From: an uncultured Burkholderiales bacterium
GTDB taxonomy: Bacteria > Pseudomonadota > Gammaproteobacteria > Burkholderiales > Burkholderiaceae_C
DNA: 64,000 nucleotides
Assembly (NCBI GenBank): GCA_903870145.1
Contig: CAIQBO010000006.1
Span: 1-64,000 of the forward strand
Direction of reading: 5' to 3'
The translations under genes and the position numbers were made by a program. The stretch's first letter is position 1. Each line of letters opens with the position of its first letter. Below, one piece after another: positions 49,919-60,285 of this stretch. The notes beneath the pieces were generated by a model. It saw only the letters and a program-made list of their open reading frames with translations. It was not told where the DNA came from and searched no databases.

Positions 49919-51346
49919 ATGAGCAAACAATTTGACGTCGTCGTGATTGGCGCTGGGCCTGGGGGTTACATCGCGGCCATTCGCGCAGCCCAATTGGGCT
50001 TTCAAGTGGCCTGTGTCGACGAATGGAAAAATGCGCAAGGCGGCCCAGCACCGGGGGGCACTTGCACCAATGTGGGCTGCATACCATCCAAAGCCTTACT
50101 CCAATCGTCGGAGCACTTTGATCACGCCAATCACCATTTTTCGGAGCACGGCATTGAGCTCAAAGGAGTGAGTTTGGATGTGGCCAAAATGATTGCACGC
50201 AAAGACAGCGTGGTCAAACAAAACAACGACGGTATCTTGTACTTGTTCAAAAAAAACAAGGTCAGTTTTTTCCACGGACGAGCCTCTTTCAGCCGTGCAC
50301 ATGAAGGCGCGTATGAAATTTTGGTCAATGGTGCACAACAGGAAACCGTGATAGGCAAGAACGTCATTGTTGCGACGGGTTCGACCGCACGGGCCTTGCC
50401 GGGCGTTCCTTTTGATGAGACGCAAATTTTGTCCAACGATGGCGCCTTGTCCCTTGGTTCTGTGCCTCGAAAATTGGTGCTGATTGGCTCTGGTGTGATC
50501 GGTTTGGAGATGGGCTCGGTCTGGCGTCGCTTGGGCTCAGAGGTCACCATCTTGGAAGGTCTGCCCACGTTCTTGGGCGCAGTCGATACGCAAATCGCCA
50601 AGGAAGCCAAGAAAGCCTTCGACAAGCAGGGTCTGAAGATCGAGTTGGGGGTCAAAGTCGGCGACATTCAAAGCAGCAAAAAGGGCGTCAAAGTGGCTTA
50701 TGTCAACGCCAAAGGTGAAGCATTGAGCATCGAGGCCGACAAGCTGATTGTCTCCATTGGACGAGTGCCCAACACCCAGGGCCTGAACGCTCAAGTGCTT
50801 GGTTTGAAACTCGATGAGCGCGGCGCGATTGAAGTTGATGCCCAATGCCGTTCCAACTTGCCAGGAGTCTGGGCTGTGGGCGATGTGGTGCGCGGACCCA
50901 TGCTGGCCCACAAAGCAGAAGAAGAAGGCGTGGCGGTGGCTGAGCGCATTGCAGGGCAGCACGGTCATGTCAATTTCAACACTGTGCCTTGGGTGATCTA
51001 CACCAGCCCAGAAATCGCGTGGGTAGGCCGAACCGAGCAACAGCTCAAAGCCGATGGCGTGGCATACAAAGCCGGTACCTTTCCCTTCTTGGCCAACGGG
51101 CGTGCACGGGCTTTGGGTGATACCACGGGCATGGTGAAATTTTTGGCAGACGCCACAACCGATGAAATCTTGGGCGTGCACATTGTGGGGCCGATGGCCA
51201 GTGAGCTCATTTCAGAAGCAGTGGTCGCCATGGAATTCAGGGCCAGCAGTGAGGACATTGCCCGCATTTGCCATGCGCATCCCTCCCTGAGTGAGGCCAC
51301 CAAAGAGGCCGCTTTGGCAGTGGACAAACGCACTTTGAATTTTTAA
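49919..51346 (+). CDS. lpd: Dihydrolipoyl dehydrogenase (OGDH E3)
   Basis: This 475-residue E3 has no lipoyl domain: FAD motif [16 protein letters not shown], redox disulfide [16 protein letters not shown] motif [15 protein letters not shown], and C-terminal [14 protein letters not shown] with the catalytic His-Glu pair. It starts 11 nt after sucB and serves the 2-oxoglutarate complex, possibly the glycine cleavage system too. It is clearly divergent from the lipoyl-E3 at 40323. Confidence 0.96.
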   Translation: MSKQFDVVVIGAGPGGYIAAIRAAQLGFQVACVDEWKNAQGGPAPGGTCTNVGCIPSKALLQSSEHFDHANHHFSEHGIELKGVSLDVAKMIARKDSVVKQNNDGILYLFKKNKVSFFHGRASFSRAHEGAYEILVNGAQQETVIGKNVIVATGSTARALPGVPFDETQILSNDGALSLGSVPRKLVLIGSGVIGLEMGSVWRRLGSEVTILEGLPTFLGAVDTQIAKEAKKAFDKQGLKIELGVKVGDIQSSKKGVKVAYVNAKGEALSIEADKLIVSIGRVPNTQGLNAQVLGLKLDERGAIEVDAQCRSNLPGVWAVGDVVRGPMLAHKAEEEGVAVAERIAGQHGHVNFNTVPWVIYTSPEIAWVGRTEQQLKADGVAYKAGTFPFLANGRARALGDTTGMVKFLADATTDEILGVHIVGPMASELISEAVVAMEFRASSEDIARICHAHPSLSEATKEAALAVDKRTLNF

Positions 51347-51367
51347 TTCGATGCGTGCTGATCCCTC

Positions 51368-52465
51368 ATGTTGGTAAGACAAGCTTACGAAAAAGAGTTG
51401 CTGCTGCGCGGCTACGAGTCTGATCCAGCGCAGTGGCGCGCTATCGACGCCTTAGAGCGTTGCGCGCAGGAGTGGGACAGCTACCAAAGTCAAAACTCGA
51501 ACACTGTTCGAAAATTCTTCACAAAACCAGTGCTGCCACGCGGTGTTTACATGCACGGCGGAGTAGGGCGCGGCAAAAGTTTTTTGATGGATTGTTTTTT
51601 CAGCGCGGTCACTATTCAAAACAAAACACGTCTGCATTTTCATGAATTCATGCGAGAAGTTCACCGCGAATTGGCAGCGCTGCAAGGCACTGTGAATCCG
51701 TTGACGGAGTTGGGCAAGCGCATGGCCAAACGCTACCAACTGATTTGTTTTGACGAATTCCATGTGGCCGACATCACGGACGCCATGATTCTTCACAGAC
51801 TCTTGTCTTCTTTGTTTGAAAACGGCGTCAGCTTTGTCACCACCTCCAATTTCAAACCTGACGACTTGTACCCTGACGGCCTGCACAGGGACCGCGTGCT
51901 GCCGGCCATAGAGCTGCTCAAAGAGCGTTTGGAAGTCATCAGCGTGGACAATGGCATTGACTACCGGCGCCGCACCTTAGATCGCTTGCAGCTCTACCAT
52001 TGCCCTATGGGCCCTGATGCTGATGCAGCCATGACTGATGCCTTTAACCGCTTGGTCAGTGGACCAGACGAGGGCAACTTGCTGCACATTGAGGCGCGGG
52101 AAATCACTTGCAAAAGGCGCGCAGGTGGCGTGGTCTGGTTTGATTTTCGTGCGCTGTGTGGCGGCCCTCGGTCACAAAATGATTATTTGGAAATTGCCTC
52201 ACAATTCCATACTGTTTTATTGAGCAACGTGCCATGCATGCCGCCTCGGTTAGCATCAGAGGCGCGCAGGTTCACTTGGCTTATCGATGTTCTTTATGAT
52301 CGGCGCGTCAAACTGATACTTTCTGCTGAAGTTCAACCAGAAAATTTGTACACGCAAGGGCCTTTGTCACATGAGTTTCCGCGCACCATCTCACGCTTGC
52401 ATGAAATGCAATCGGCTGAATTTTTAGCCTTGCCACACCGAACTGTAGACACCCATATCACATGA
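51368..52465 (+). CDS. zapE: Cell division protein ZapE (AFG1-like ATPase)
   Basis: ZapE is a cytoplasmic AAA-type ATPase that associates with the FtsZ ring; its mitochondrial relative is AFG1/LACE1. The 365 residues have Walker A GGVGRGKS (64-71), Walker B in LICFDEFHVADITDAMIL, and the family's TSNFKPDDLYPDGLHRDRVLPAI. It starts 21 nt after lpd, the usual position in Burkholderiales, and overlaps the next small gene by 4 nt. Confidence 0.95.
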   Translation: MLVRQAYEKELLLRGYESDPAQWRAIDALERCAQEWDSYQSQNSNTVRKFFTKPVLPRGVYMHGGVGRGKSFLMDCFFSAVTIQNKTRLHFHEFMREVHRELAALQGTVNPLTELGKRMAKRYQLICFDEFHVADITDAMILHRLLSSLFENGVSFVTTSNFKPDDLYPDGLHRDRVLPAIELLKERLEVISVDNGIDYRRRTLDRLQLYHCPMGPDADAAMTDAFNRLVSGPDEGNLLHIEAREITCKRRAGGVVWFDFRALCGGPRSQNDYLEIASQFHTVLLSNVPCMPPRLASEARRFTWLIDVLYDRRVKLILSAEVQPENLYTQGPLSHEFPRTISRLHEMQSAEFLALPHRTVDTHIT

Positions 52466-52779
52466 GCTCAGTTTTAAAAAAATGCTTGTGCTCCCTGTTT
52501 CTGGCATTTTGCCCCATGGGATGGGCAGATGAAGCCCAGCATGCTGAGCTCGAAGAGGCCCGAAAGCAAATCGTGCTGCAATTTGAGCAAGCATCCAAAG
52601 CTTGTTGGCGTGTTTTTTGGGTGAATGATTGTTTGGCCAAAGCGCGCAGCGTGCGTTATCAAAGCTTGGCCCCCATTCAAGAGCTAGAGCAAAAACTCCG
52701 TCGTGAGGAGCGTGCGATCAAAGAGGCGGAGCGTTTGCAGCGTCTGAGCGAAAAATCGCCTCCCAAGGATTCGCATTGA
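52462..52779 (+). CDS. Small exported coiled-coil protein of unknown function
   Basis: The 105 residues start with a signal peptide (about 1-22, cleavage before DEAQ). A mostly helical, charged mature region follows, with one cysteine pair (ACWRVFWVNDC) and a Glu/Arg/Lys-rich tail likely to form a coiled coil. It overlaps zapE (ATGA) and the next helicase gene (TTGA) by 4 nt each, so it is translated as part of one unit. I believe similar proteins occur next to zapE in related bacteria, but I know no function. Confidence 0.75.
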   Translation: MSSVLKKCLCSLFLAFCPMGWADEAQHAELEEARKQIVLQFEQASKACWRVFWVNDCLAKARSVRYQSLAPIQELEQKLRREERAIKEAERLQRLSEKSPPKDSH

Positions 52780-54806
52780 GCAATTTTCTCCAAGCCGTTG
52801 TCGGCGCTTTTGCAGCCGATGGCGTGCTGGCGACATCCACCCCGAACTACCAACCGCGCTCTGGGCAAAATGAAATGGCCTTGGCGATTGCCGCCGTGAT
52901 AGAGCAGGGCGGTGAGTTGGTGGTCGAGGCTGGCACGGGTGTTGGGAAAACCTACGCCTATCTGATCCCGGTCTTGCTCAGTGGTCAGCGAGCCTTGATT
53001 TCAACTGCGACCAAGGCGCTGCAAGACCAACTTTTTTCTCGCGATATCCCTCGCCTGGTCACTGCCCTTGGTTTGCCTGTCAAAGTGGCGCTCTTGAAAG
53101 GGCGAGGCAGTTACCTGTGTCTACAGCGGTTGGAACAAGCACGACAAGGCCATGAAGCCTCAACCCGCGTATATGCGCAAGCCTTGAGCAAAATTGAAAC
53201 CTGGTCACACGCCACAAAAACGGGTGACTTGGCAGAGTTGTCGGGTTTGGACGATCGCTCGCCGGTCATTGCCTGGGTCACCTCCACCAGAGACAATTGT
53301 TTGGGTTCCCAATGCCCTCAGTTTCGCGCTTGCCATGTCAATTTGGCACGCAAAGAGGCCATGGCCTCCGATGTGGTGGTGATCAACCACCATTTGTTCT
53401 TTGCGGATCTGAACGTGCGTGAATCGGGCATGGCCGAGTTGCTCCCATCGGTTCAAGCCGTGGTCTTTGACGAGGCGCATCAACTCAATGAAATTGGCAT
53501 TCAGTTTTTAGGCCGCCATGTCAGTTCAGGGCAACTGCTGGAATTGGCGCGCGATATGTTGGGTGCTGGGTTGCAGTGGGCAAGAGGCTTGGTCGATTGG
53601 GCCATGCTGGCCAATGCCCTGGAAAAATCTGCACGAGATTTGCGGTTAACGGCCAGCCACGCACGTGCGGGTGCTCGGCTGAGTTGGACCGACGCAGCCC
53701 CCCAAGACACCGATCCGCAAGCTTGGTCCTTGGCCCTGGCGCAATTGCAATTGGCTTGCCAGCAGGCCCTGCGAGCGCTGGAAGCCGTATTAGAAATGGC
53801 GCCCGACTTTGTGCGCTTGCATGAACGCGTACGGCTTGCAAGCGAGTTGACCGCGCATTTCGATCAGACCTGCACCCCAGGCTCGGTGCGTTGGGTCGAG
53901 GTGGGCGCGCAGATCAGGTTGGTTGAATCGCCTTTGGACATCGCTGATGCGGTGCAAACGCACATGATCCAAGACAAACCTGGTCCCTCCAGCAGCACCA
54001 GCAGTGCGGGTGTGCGTCGCGCTTGGGTTTTCACCTCCGCCACTTTGGGCGAAGACGACAACTTGCGCTGGTTCACCGAACCTTGCGGCTTGAGTGCCGC
54101 GCAAATTCTTCGTGTCGTCAGCCCCTTTGACTATGCGCAGCAAGCCTGCTTTTATGTGCCCGTGGGCATGCCTAGGCCCAATGACGAGTCGCATATCCCC
54201 ACTGTGGCGCTGTGGGTTGAAAAATACGCGCGACAACTGGGTGGAAGAACCTTGGTGTTGACCACCACCTTGAACGCCATGCGCCTGATCGGGGAGGCAT
54301 TGACTGCAGCCTTAGGCCACTCAGGTGAGTTGGAAGTTTTGGTGCAAGGTCAAGGCCCTAAGAGGCGCCTGATGGAGCGCTTTCGGCAAGGCACTTCAGG
54401 CGGCGAGAAGGGCTGCGTTTTAGTAGCCTCGGCTTCGTTTTGGGAAGGCTTTGATGTTCCCGGCGAGGCCTTGCAAATGGTGGTGATTGACAAACTGCCC
54501 TTCCCACCTCCCAACGACCCCTTGGTGCAAGCGCGCTCCCAGCGCTTGGAGCTCAGCGGGAAAAGCGCATTCTCTGACTACAGCGTGCCAGAAGCTGCCA
54601 TTGCCCTGAAGCAGGGCGCTGGCCGCTTGATTCGCAGCGAGTCAGATCAGGGAATTTTGGTGGTCTGCGATCCGCGTTTGACCAGCATGGCATATGGCCG
54701 AAGACTGATTGCAAGTCTGCCACCCATGCAAAAACTCAGCACCGAGTTGCAGTTTCAAAGTGCTTTGGATCGGCTTACCAAAGCTTCCACCACGGACTGT
54801 CTTTAG
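52776..54806 (+). CDS. DinG-family ATP-dependent DNA helicase (DinG/YoaA-like)
   Basis: This 676-residue XPD-like superfamily 2 helicase has Walker A EAGTGVGKTY (51-60), four Fe-S cysteines (Cys115, Cys175, Cys180, Cys186), DEAH (232-235), and the C-terminal QGAGRLIRSESDQGILVVCD. The family unwinds DNA in repair and at R-loops. The TTG start at 52776 has AAGGA upstream. YoaA and DinG cannot be told apart with certainty; length suits YoaA. I saw no SOS box near it. Its 3' end overlaps convergent bamD by 32 nt. Confidence 0.93.
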   Translation: MSNFLQAVVGAFAADGVLATSTPNYQPRSGQNEMALAIAAVIEQGGELVVEAGTGVGKTYAYLIPVLLSGQRALISTATKALQDQLFSRDIPRLVTALGLPVKVALLKGRGSYLCLQRLEQARQGHEASTRVYAQALSKIETWSHATKTGDLAELSGLDDRSPVIAWVTSTRDNCLGSQCPQFRACHVNLARKEAMASDVVVINHHLFFADLNVRESGMAELLPSVQAVVFDEAHQLNEIGIQFLGRHVSSGQLLELARDMLGAGLQWARGLVDWAMLANALEKSARDLRLTASHARAGARLSWTDAAPQDTDPQAWSLALAQLQLACQQALRALEAVLEMAPDFVRLHERVRLASELTAHFDQTCTPGSVRWVEVGAQIRLVESPLDIADAVQTHMIQDKPGPSSSTSSAGVRRAWVFTSATLGEDDNLRWFTEPCGLSAAQILRVVSPFDYAQQACFYVPVGMPRPNDESHIPTVALWVEKYARQLGGRTLVLTTTLNAMRLIGEALTAALGHSGELEVLVQGQGPKRRLMERFRQGTSGGEKGCVLVASASFWEGFDVPGEALQMVVIDKLPFPPPNDPLVQARSQRLELSGKSAFSDYSVPEAAIALKQGAGRLIRSESDQGILVVCDPRLTSMAYGRRLIASLPPMQKLSTELQFQSALDRLTKASTTDCL

Positions 54807-55581
54807 CCAACTTCTGCGCTTTGATGGCGGCCGCCTGGGGGTAGTTTTTTTCTAAAATGCGTTGCGTGTCGTCGCGCAAAGCGATCATGCCCAAGGCCTC
54901 ATAGGATTTAGCCAAAATTTCCAAGGCCTCTTGCAATGCCGGCACGCCTGGGTAGTCTGCGAGTGCGATTTGAGCGCGGTTAGCCGCGGCCACATAAGCA
55001 CCTAGCCCAAAATAATAACGCGCCACATGCACTTCATAAGAAGCCAATGTATTGACGATGTAGGTCATGCGCTGACGTGCCTCGGCGCTGTATTTGGAAT
55101 CTGGAAAACGGGTGGTCAGCTCTTTGAACGATTCAAAAGAATCTTTTGCTGCTTTTTGATCTCGCTCAGACAGATCTTGACGTGTGATCGAGGAGAAAAG
55201 TCCGAGATTGTCGTTGAAGTTGATCAAGCCTTTCAAGTACAAGGCGTAGTCCAATGCGGGGCTGGCAGGGTGGAGTTTGAGAAATCTGTCCAGCGTGGCA
55301 ATGGCTTGAATTTTTTCACTGGCCCGAAATTGGGCGTAGGCTTTTTCGATTTGAGCCTGCTGGGCCAATGTGGTGCCCGCGGCGCGGCCTTCGAGTTTCT
55401 CAAACAACATGGCGGCCCGGTCCCAGGCGCCGACACTGACTTCCTCGCGCGCTTCTGTGTAGATGCGCTCTGGCGACCAAGCGGAGGTTGGATCGTTGGG
55501 CGTACTCGAGCAGCCTGAGAGCAGCCCAAACAAAGCCAACATGAGCCCTGTGGCTAGCACCGATAATCTGACATGGAACAT
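54775..55581 (-). CDS. bamD: Outer membrane protein assembly factor BamD
   Basis: BamD is the essential lipoprotein of the BAM complex that inserts beta-barrel proteins. The 268 residues have a lipoprotein signal with LLSGC (lipidated Cys24) and tetratricopeptide-like repeats (SAWSPERIYTEA, FLKLHPASPALDYALYLKG, LTTRFPDSKYSAEAR), matching the family at normal length. The last 32 nt lie within the helicase gene on the other strand. It is divergent from rluD with a gap of only 26 nt. Confidence 0.96.
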   Translation of the reverse strand: MFHVRLSVLATGLMLALFGLLSGCSSTPNDPTSAWSPERIYTEAREEVSVGAWDRAAMLFEKLEGRAAGTTLAQQAQIEKAYAQFRASEKIQAIATLDRFLKLHPASPALDYALYLKGLINFNDNLGLFSSITRQDLSERDQKAAKDSFESFKELTTRFPDSKYSAEARQRMTYIVNTLASYEVHVARYYFGLGAYVAAANRAQIALADYPGVPALQEALEILAKSYEALGMIALRDDTQRILEKNYPQAAAIKAQKLAKDSPWWKLW

Positions 55582-55607
55582 CTGGCAACCTTGAACAATA
55601 AACCAAA

Positions 55608-56630
55608 TTGATTATATCGATCCCCCCCGAACCCGAGGAATCGGATGACTTGAGCGACGAGCCCAACCCCCAAGAGCTTGCGCAGGAGAGTGCTTGTGAG
55701 GTGCGTGAGGTCGTGGTGCCCCCACAATTTCATGGACAAAGGTTAGACCGGATGCTGGCTTGGGCGGTGCCAGAATTTTCCAGAAGTTACCTGCAGCAGT
55801 TGGTCGAGCAAGGCGCGGTTGTGCACAAAGGCCTGACCGCACACAAAGCGGCCACCAAAGTCAAAGCCGGCGAACCTTGGGTGGTAGAACTGCGCGCAAC
55901 GCCCCAGTCGCAAGCCTTCAAGCCCGAAGTGATGGCGCTTGCCGTTGTGTTCGAAGACCAGCACCTGCGCATCATCTACAAACCCGCTGGCTTGGTCGTG
56001 CACCCAGCCCCGGGCCACTGGTCTGGGACTTTGCTCAATGGCTTGCTGGCCCTGGACGCACAGGCCTTGGAGTTGCCAAGGGCTGGCATCGTTCACCGAT
56101 TGGACAAAGACACCAGCGGCTTGATGGTGGTGGCCCGAACTCGCGCGGCCATGGACAGCTTGGTCAAATTGATCGCAGCGCACGATGTGCGCCGTAGGTA
56201 TTTGGCCGTTTGCGCAGCCCCATGGCGCGGCGCCAGACAACAGCAAGTGGATGTGCCCATTGGCCGCGACCCAAGCAACCGTTTGCGCATGGCAGTGGTC
56301 GATTTGGCCAAGCATCCTGGCAAAACGGCGCAAACCACAATCGAGCGATTGGCCGATAGCTCCGAGGGGTGTCTGCTGCGCTGCACCTTGCACACAGGCA
56401 GAACCCATCAAATACGGGTGCACATGGCCCATTTGGGCATGCCTTTGGTTGGAGACGCAATTTATGGCGGCCCGGTGCACCCTTGCATGCCGCGCCAAGC
56501 TTTGCATGCTTACCATTTGGCCTTTGCGCACCCCGTCAGCGGGGCTCCTTTGGAGTTTTTTGCCAATCCGCCGCCCGATTTTCTAGACCTGTTACAGGCC
56601 TGGGGCCTCAGTTACAATCAAAGCACCTGA
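55608..56630 (+). CDS. rluD: 23S rRNA pseudouridine synthase RluD
   Basis: RluD makes pseudouridines in helix 69 of 23S rRNA. The 340 residues contain an acidic N-terminal extension, an S4 domain (GQRLDRMLAWAVPEFSRSYLQQLVEQGAV), the catalytic-aspartate motif IVHRLDKDTSGLMVVART, and the RTHQIRVHMAHLGMPLVGD motif. The frame opens at TTG 55608 with a weak ribosome-binding site, 26 nt from divergent bamD, so the true start may be slightly downstream. bamD-rluD divergence is common in proteobacteria. Confidence 0.95.
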   Translation: MIISIPPEPEESDDLSDEPNPQELAQESACEVREVVVPPQFHGQRLDRMLAWAVPEFSRSYLQQLVEQGAVVHKGLTAHKAATKVKAGEPWVVELRATPQSQAFKPEVMALAVVFEDQHLRIIYKPAGLVVHPAPGHWSGTLLNGLLALDAQALELPRAGIVHRLDKDTSGLMVVARTRAAMDSLVKLIAAHDVRRRYLAVCAAPWRGARQQQVDVPIGRDPSNRLRMAVVDLAKHPGKTAQTTIERLADSSEGCLLRCTLHTGRTHQIRVHMAHLGMPLVGDAIYGGPVHPCMPRQALHAYHLAFAHPVSGAPLEFFANPPPDFLDLLQAWGLSYNQST

Positions 56631-56678
56631 CACTTCAGGCTCGCGCCACCGGCGCTTTTTTCCCGGAAGATAGACACC

Positions 56679-57368
56679 ATGAATACGGCGCAAGCCAAGC
56701 GTGTCCTCGAAACTGCTTTGCTCTGTGCGACACAACCGGTCACTTTGCGTGACTTGCGTGTGTTGTTTGAAGATGCATTAGGTGCCGACACGCTGCAAAT
56801 TTTGCTAGACGAATTGCAATTGGAATGGGCCACCAAGGGCTTGGAATTGGTATGCGTTGCCACCGGCTGGCGCTTCCAAAGCCGTCCCGAGTTGCGGCCT
56901 TTCCTTGACCGATTGAACCCCGAGAAGCCACCCAAATACTCGCGTGCCGTGATGGAAACGCTGGCCATCATCGCCTACCGTCAACCCACCACGCGCGGTG
57001 AAATGGAAGACATTCGAGGCGTGACCATCAACTCGCTGATTTTGAAACAATTGGAAGACCGTGGCTGGGTCGAGGTGATCGGGCACCGAGAGTCGGTTGG
57101 GCGGCCCGGTTTGTATGCCACCACCAAGCAGTTTTTAGACGACCTGGGCTTGTCCTCCTTAGACCAATTGCCATTGCTTTCGTCTGTCGACAATCAAGCC
57201 GATGCCTTGGCTGCTTTGAGCGAAGATCCTCAAAACATGTTGCCGCTGACTACCGACTTGACGCTTGAGCCCGATCTGACACTTGAACCGGAATTGATGC
57301 TTGAACCCGAATTGCCCCTGATGCAAGACGCGCTTGCGGCCAAAGACAGTGCGCATGACGGATCCTAA
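56679..57368 (+). CDS. scpB: Segregation and condensation protein B
   Basis: ScpB is the winged-helix kleisin partner in the SMC-ScpAB chromosome condensation complex. The 229 residues have two winged-helix domains (VETALLCA-type N-terminus; [29 protein letters not shown]) and [26 protein letters not shown]. After about residue 190 comes an acidic tail with six-residue repeats. scpA is not in the window. The stop overlaps the rluB start by 14 nt, as in many bacteria where the two genes are paired. Confidence 0.95.
   Translation: MNTAQAKRVLETALLCATQPVTLRDLRVLFEDALGADTLQILLDELQLEWATKGLELVCVATGWRFQSRPELRPFLDRLNPEKPPKYSRAVMETLAIIAYRQPTTRGEMEDIRGVTINSLILKQLEDRGWVEVIGHRESVGRPGLYATTKQFLDDLGLSSLDQLPLLSSVDNQADALAALSEDPQNMLPLTTDLTLEPDLTLEPELMLEPELPLMQDALAAKDSAHDGS
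57255..57320 (+). repeat. Three and a half tandem 18-bp repeats in scpB
   Basis: The coding units read [22 protein letters not shown] (57255-57272, 57273-57290, 57291-57308, 57309-57320). They are imperfect at DNA level and keep frame. They form a strongly acidic tail on ScpB. Confidence 0.85.
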
Positions 57369-58539
57369 AACTGCTGCACTTCGCCCGATCGCCATGGCGG
57401 ACGTGGTCTCTGGCGAATTTGACCAAGACCCCCCCATCGATGCAGAACCCCTATTGACCAAACGCGTGCTAGCGCCGCAGGTCGAATCGCCCAAATTGCA
57501 CAAGGTCTTGGCGCAGTCTGGCCTTGGCTCGCGCCTTGAGATGGAGCAACTGATTTTGGAAGGCCGCATCTCGGTCAACAATGAGCCCGCGCACATCGGC
57601 CAACGCATTCAGTTTGGCGATCAGATCAAAGTCAATGGCCGCCCTTTGCGAATTCGAATTGACCCACCTGCAGCGCGCGTGATTGCTTATCACAAGCCGG
57701 CTGGCGAAATTGTGACCCATGACGACCCTCAAAACAGGCCCACTGTTTTTCGTAAACTGCCGCGCCTTCAGCAAGGCAAATGGCAGTCCGTCGGACGTTT
57801 GGACTTGAACACCGAAGGCCTGCTTTTGTTCACCAGTTCTGGTGAGCTGGCCAATCGCCTGATGCACCCCCGGTTTGGTTTGGAGCGTGAATACGCAGTG
57901 CGTGTCTTGGGAGCCCTTAGCAACGAGGAAAAGCAAATACTTTTGGACGGGGTGATGCTGGAGGATGGGCTGGCCCAATTCAGCTCGATCGAAAACGGCG
58001 GTGGGGAAGGTGCTAATTGTTGGTACCGCGTGACCATCTCAGAGGGCCGCAACCGCGAAGTTCGTCGGATGATGGAGGCTGTGGGCCACGCAGTCAGTCG
58101 TTTGATTCGCATTCGCTATGGCGCGATGGTTTTGCCGCACGGTCTGCGCCGCAGTGCGTGGATGGAGCTGGACGAAGCAGATATCCGCGCACTCACACGC
58201 GCCGCCGGTGGCCCCAAACCCGAATTGAGCGATGAGGCTTCAGCAGACGCTGAGACAAGACCTGCCCGCAGAGCGCCCGATCGACCTGGCAGCCGCACGG
58301 GCAAGGGTCCTGCACGCGCAGTGGGTGGGCGGGGCAGGCCGGGCACGGCCATTCCAAGGGCCAATCCCCCAAATGCAGGCCGTGATGCGCGCAAAGGCGA
58401 TTCAGCGCAACCCGACCCCTTGAAAACCTCGGTGGGCTACATTGGTGCAGACAGTTTCAGCCGCCAACGCAAAGAACAAGGCCCTGGCGGCGGTGGTCGA
58501 AGCGGTGGTCCTCGGCGAAATGGTGGCCGCAGTCGGTAA
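57355..58539 (+). CDS. rluB: 23S rRNA pseudouridine synthase RluB-type (RsuA family)
   Basis: The 394 residues contain an S4 RNA-binding domain ([31 protein letters not shown]), the RsuA-family catalytic motif [23 protein letters not shown], and [27 protein letters not shown] long, disordered Arg/Gly/Pro-rich tail follows (about 285-394). Such tails are common in betaproteobacterial RluB and may help bind rRNA. ATG 57355 overlaps scpB by 14 nt; the TTG at 57334 is less likely. Confidence 0.94.
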   Translation: MTDPKTAALRPIAMADVVSGEFDQDPPIDAEPLLTKRVLAPQVESPKLHKVLAQSGLGSRLEMEQLILEGRISVNNEPAHIGQRIQFGDQIKVNGRPLRIRIDPPAARVIAYHKPAGEIVTHDDPQNRPTVFRKLPRLQQGKWQSVGRLDLNTEGLLLFTSSGELANRLMHPRFGLEREYAVRVLGALSNEEKQILLDGVMLEDGLAQFSSIENGGGEGANCWYRVTISEGRNREVRRMMEAVGHAVSRLIRIRYGAMVLPHGLRRSAWMELDEADIRALTRAAGGPKPELSDEASADAETRPARRAPDRPGSRTGKGPARAVGGRGRPGTAIPRANPPNAGRDARKGDSAQPDPLKTSVGYIGADSFSRQRKEQGPGGGGRSGGPRRNGGRSR

Positions 58540-58658
58540 AGCCCTTCATTGGCCTACCAAATTGCCTTTTTTCAGAGGAAATACCTCGCTCAGGTTAGAA
58601 TGTTAGGCTTGCCTTCGTGCAAATTATGCTTAAAAAACAACCTTCTCTAGGAAATTAA

Positions 58659-59084
58659 ATGGCCATCGAACGCACTCTCTCGATCATCAAACCCGACGCT
58701 GTTGCCAAAAACGTCATCGGACAAATTTACGCTCGCTTTGAAGCTGCTGGCCTGAAGATCGTGGCCTCCAAAATGGTTCACCTCTCACGCGGCGATGCAC
58801 AAGCTTTTTACGCAGTTCACAGTGCGCGTCCTTTCTTCAAAGACTTGGTTGAGTTCATGATCTCTGGCCCGGTCATGATCCAAGCCTTGGAGGGCGAGGG
58901 TGCCATCGCCAAAAATCGTGATTTGATGGGCGCCACAGACCCGAAGAAGGCCGCTGCTGGCACCATCCGCGCTGACTTTGCTGACAGCATTGATGCCAAT
59001 GCCGTGCATGGTTCTGACGCCCCTGAAACAGCAGCCGTTGAAATCAGTTTCTTTTTCCCCGGCATGAACGTTTACTCGCGCTGA
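58659..59084 (+). CDS. ndk: Nucleoside diphosphate kinase
   Basis: Ndk equilibrates nucleoside tri- and diphosphates. The 141 residues begin [15 protein letters not shown] and contain the phospho-histidine motif [10 protein letters not shown] near residue 117, at normal length. It has its own 119-nt upstream gap with an AT-rich leader and heads the ndk-rlmN-pilW-rodZ-ispG-hisS order seen across proteobacteria. Confidence 0.98.
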   Translation: MAIERTLSIIKPDAVAKNVIGQIYARFEAAGLKIVASKMVHLSRGDAQAFYAVHSARPFFKDLVEFMISGPVMIQALEGEGAIAKNRDLMGATDPKKAAAGTIRADFADSIDANAVHGSDAPETAAVEISFFFPGMNVYSR

Positions 59085-59109
59085 GCCGATCAGCGCAGCC
59101 CCACCTGCC

Positions 59110-60285
59110 ATGACGGCCAACCTTCTCGAATTTGACCTCGAAGGGTTGGCCGCATTTTGTGCAGGGCTGGGCGAAAAACGCTTTCGCGCAACACAACTGT
59201 TTCGCTGGATACACCAGTGCGGTGTTGATGATTTTGAAAACATGAGCGACTTGGCCAAGTCCTTGCGCCAAAAACTTCAATTGCATGCGCACGTGGCCGC
59301 TTTACCCATCTTGTCGCAACAAATGTCCGCCGATGGGTGCATCAAATGGCTGTTTGATGTTGGCGCTGGTGATGCCATTGAAACTGTGTTTATTCCTGAA
59401 GATGATCGAGGCACCTTGTGCATCTCATCTCAAGCAGGTTGTGCGGTCGGATGCCGTTTTTGCGCCACCGGCCATCAAGGCTTCAGTCGCAACTTAAGCA
59501 CTGGTGAAATTTTGGCGCAGTTGTGGTTTACCGAACATTTTTTGCGCAAACACTTCCAGCGCGAAGAACGAGTGATCTCCAATGTTGTCATGATGGGCAT
59601 GGGTGAGCCCTTGCAAAATTATTCAGCCTTGCTACCCGCGTTGAAAACCATGCTGGACGATCATGCTTATGGCTTGTCCAGAAGGCGCGTGACGGTCTCA
59701 ACGTCGGGCGTGCTGCCCATGATCACGCGCTTAGCGCAAGACTGTCCTGTGGCCTTGGCGGTCTCATTGCACGCGCCCAATGACAATTTGCGTGACAACT
59801 TGGTGCCCTTGAATCGCAAATACCCACTGGCCGCATTGTTGTCCGAATGCACCGCTTACTTGAAGCATGCGCCGCGAGATTTCATCACCTTTGAATATTG
59901 CATGCTCGAGGGGGTCAATGATCAACCCGAGCAAGCTCAAGAATTGATTGATTTGATTCGTTTGCATGCCAAAAATGGTTTGCGTTGCAAATTCAATTTG
60001 ATCCCGTTCAATCCTTTTGCCGAATCTGGCTTGCGTCGCAGTGCAGATGAACAGGTGCAAAAATTTGCACGGCTTTTGCAGGGGGCAGGCATTGTCACCA
60101 CAGTGCGCAAAACGCGTGGCGATGACATTGCAGCAGCGTGTGGACAGTTGGCCGGTGATGTACAAGACCGCACACGCGTTGCGCAGCGCGTGGCCGCCCA
60201 ACGAGCCGAGCCCATACATTGGATGGCCCCCACCCCGCAAGGGGCGGGGGCTGACAGATCAGTCACTGCGGATCCTAAGCCATGA
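59110..60285 (+). CDS. rlmN: 23S rRNA (adenine2503-C2) / tRNA (adenine37-C2) methyltransferase RlmN
   Basis: RlmN is a radical-SAM methylase acting on A2503 of 23S rRNA and A37 of some tRNAs. The 391 residues have the cluster motif [19 protein letters not shown] (CxxxCxxC), [13 protein letters not shown], and the C-terminal catalytic cysteine region ending in [16 protein letters not shown]. Length is normal. The stop overlaps the next start (ATGA). Confidence 0.97.
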   Translation: MTANLLEFDLEGLAAFCAGLGEKRFRATQLFRWIHQCGVDDFENMSDLAKSLRQKLQLHAHVAALPILSQQMSADGCIKWLFDVGAGDAIETVFIPEDDRGTLCISSQAGCAVGCRFCATGHQGFSRNLSTGEILAQLWFTEHFLRKHFQREERVISNVVMMGMGEPLQNYSALLPALKTMLDDHAYGLSRRRVTVSTSGVLPMITRLAQDCPVALAVSLHAPNDNLRDNLVPLNRKYPLAALLSECTAYLKHAPRDFITFEYCMLEGVNDQPEQAQELIDLIRLHAKNGLRCKFNLIPFNPFAESGLRRSADEQVQKFARLLQGAGIVTTVRKTRGDDIAAACGQLAGDVQDRTRVAQRVAAQRAEPIHWMAPTPQGAGADRSVTADPKP

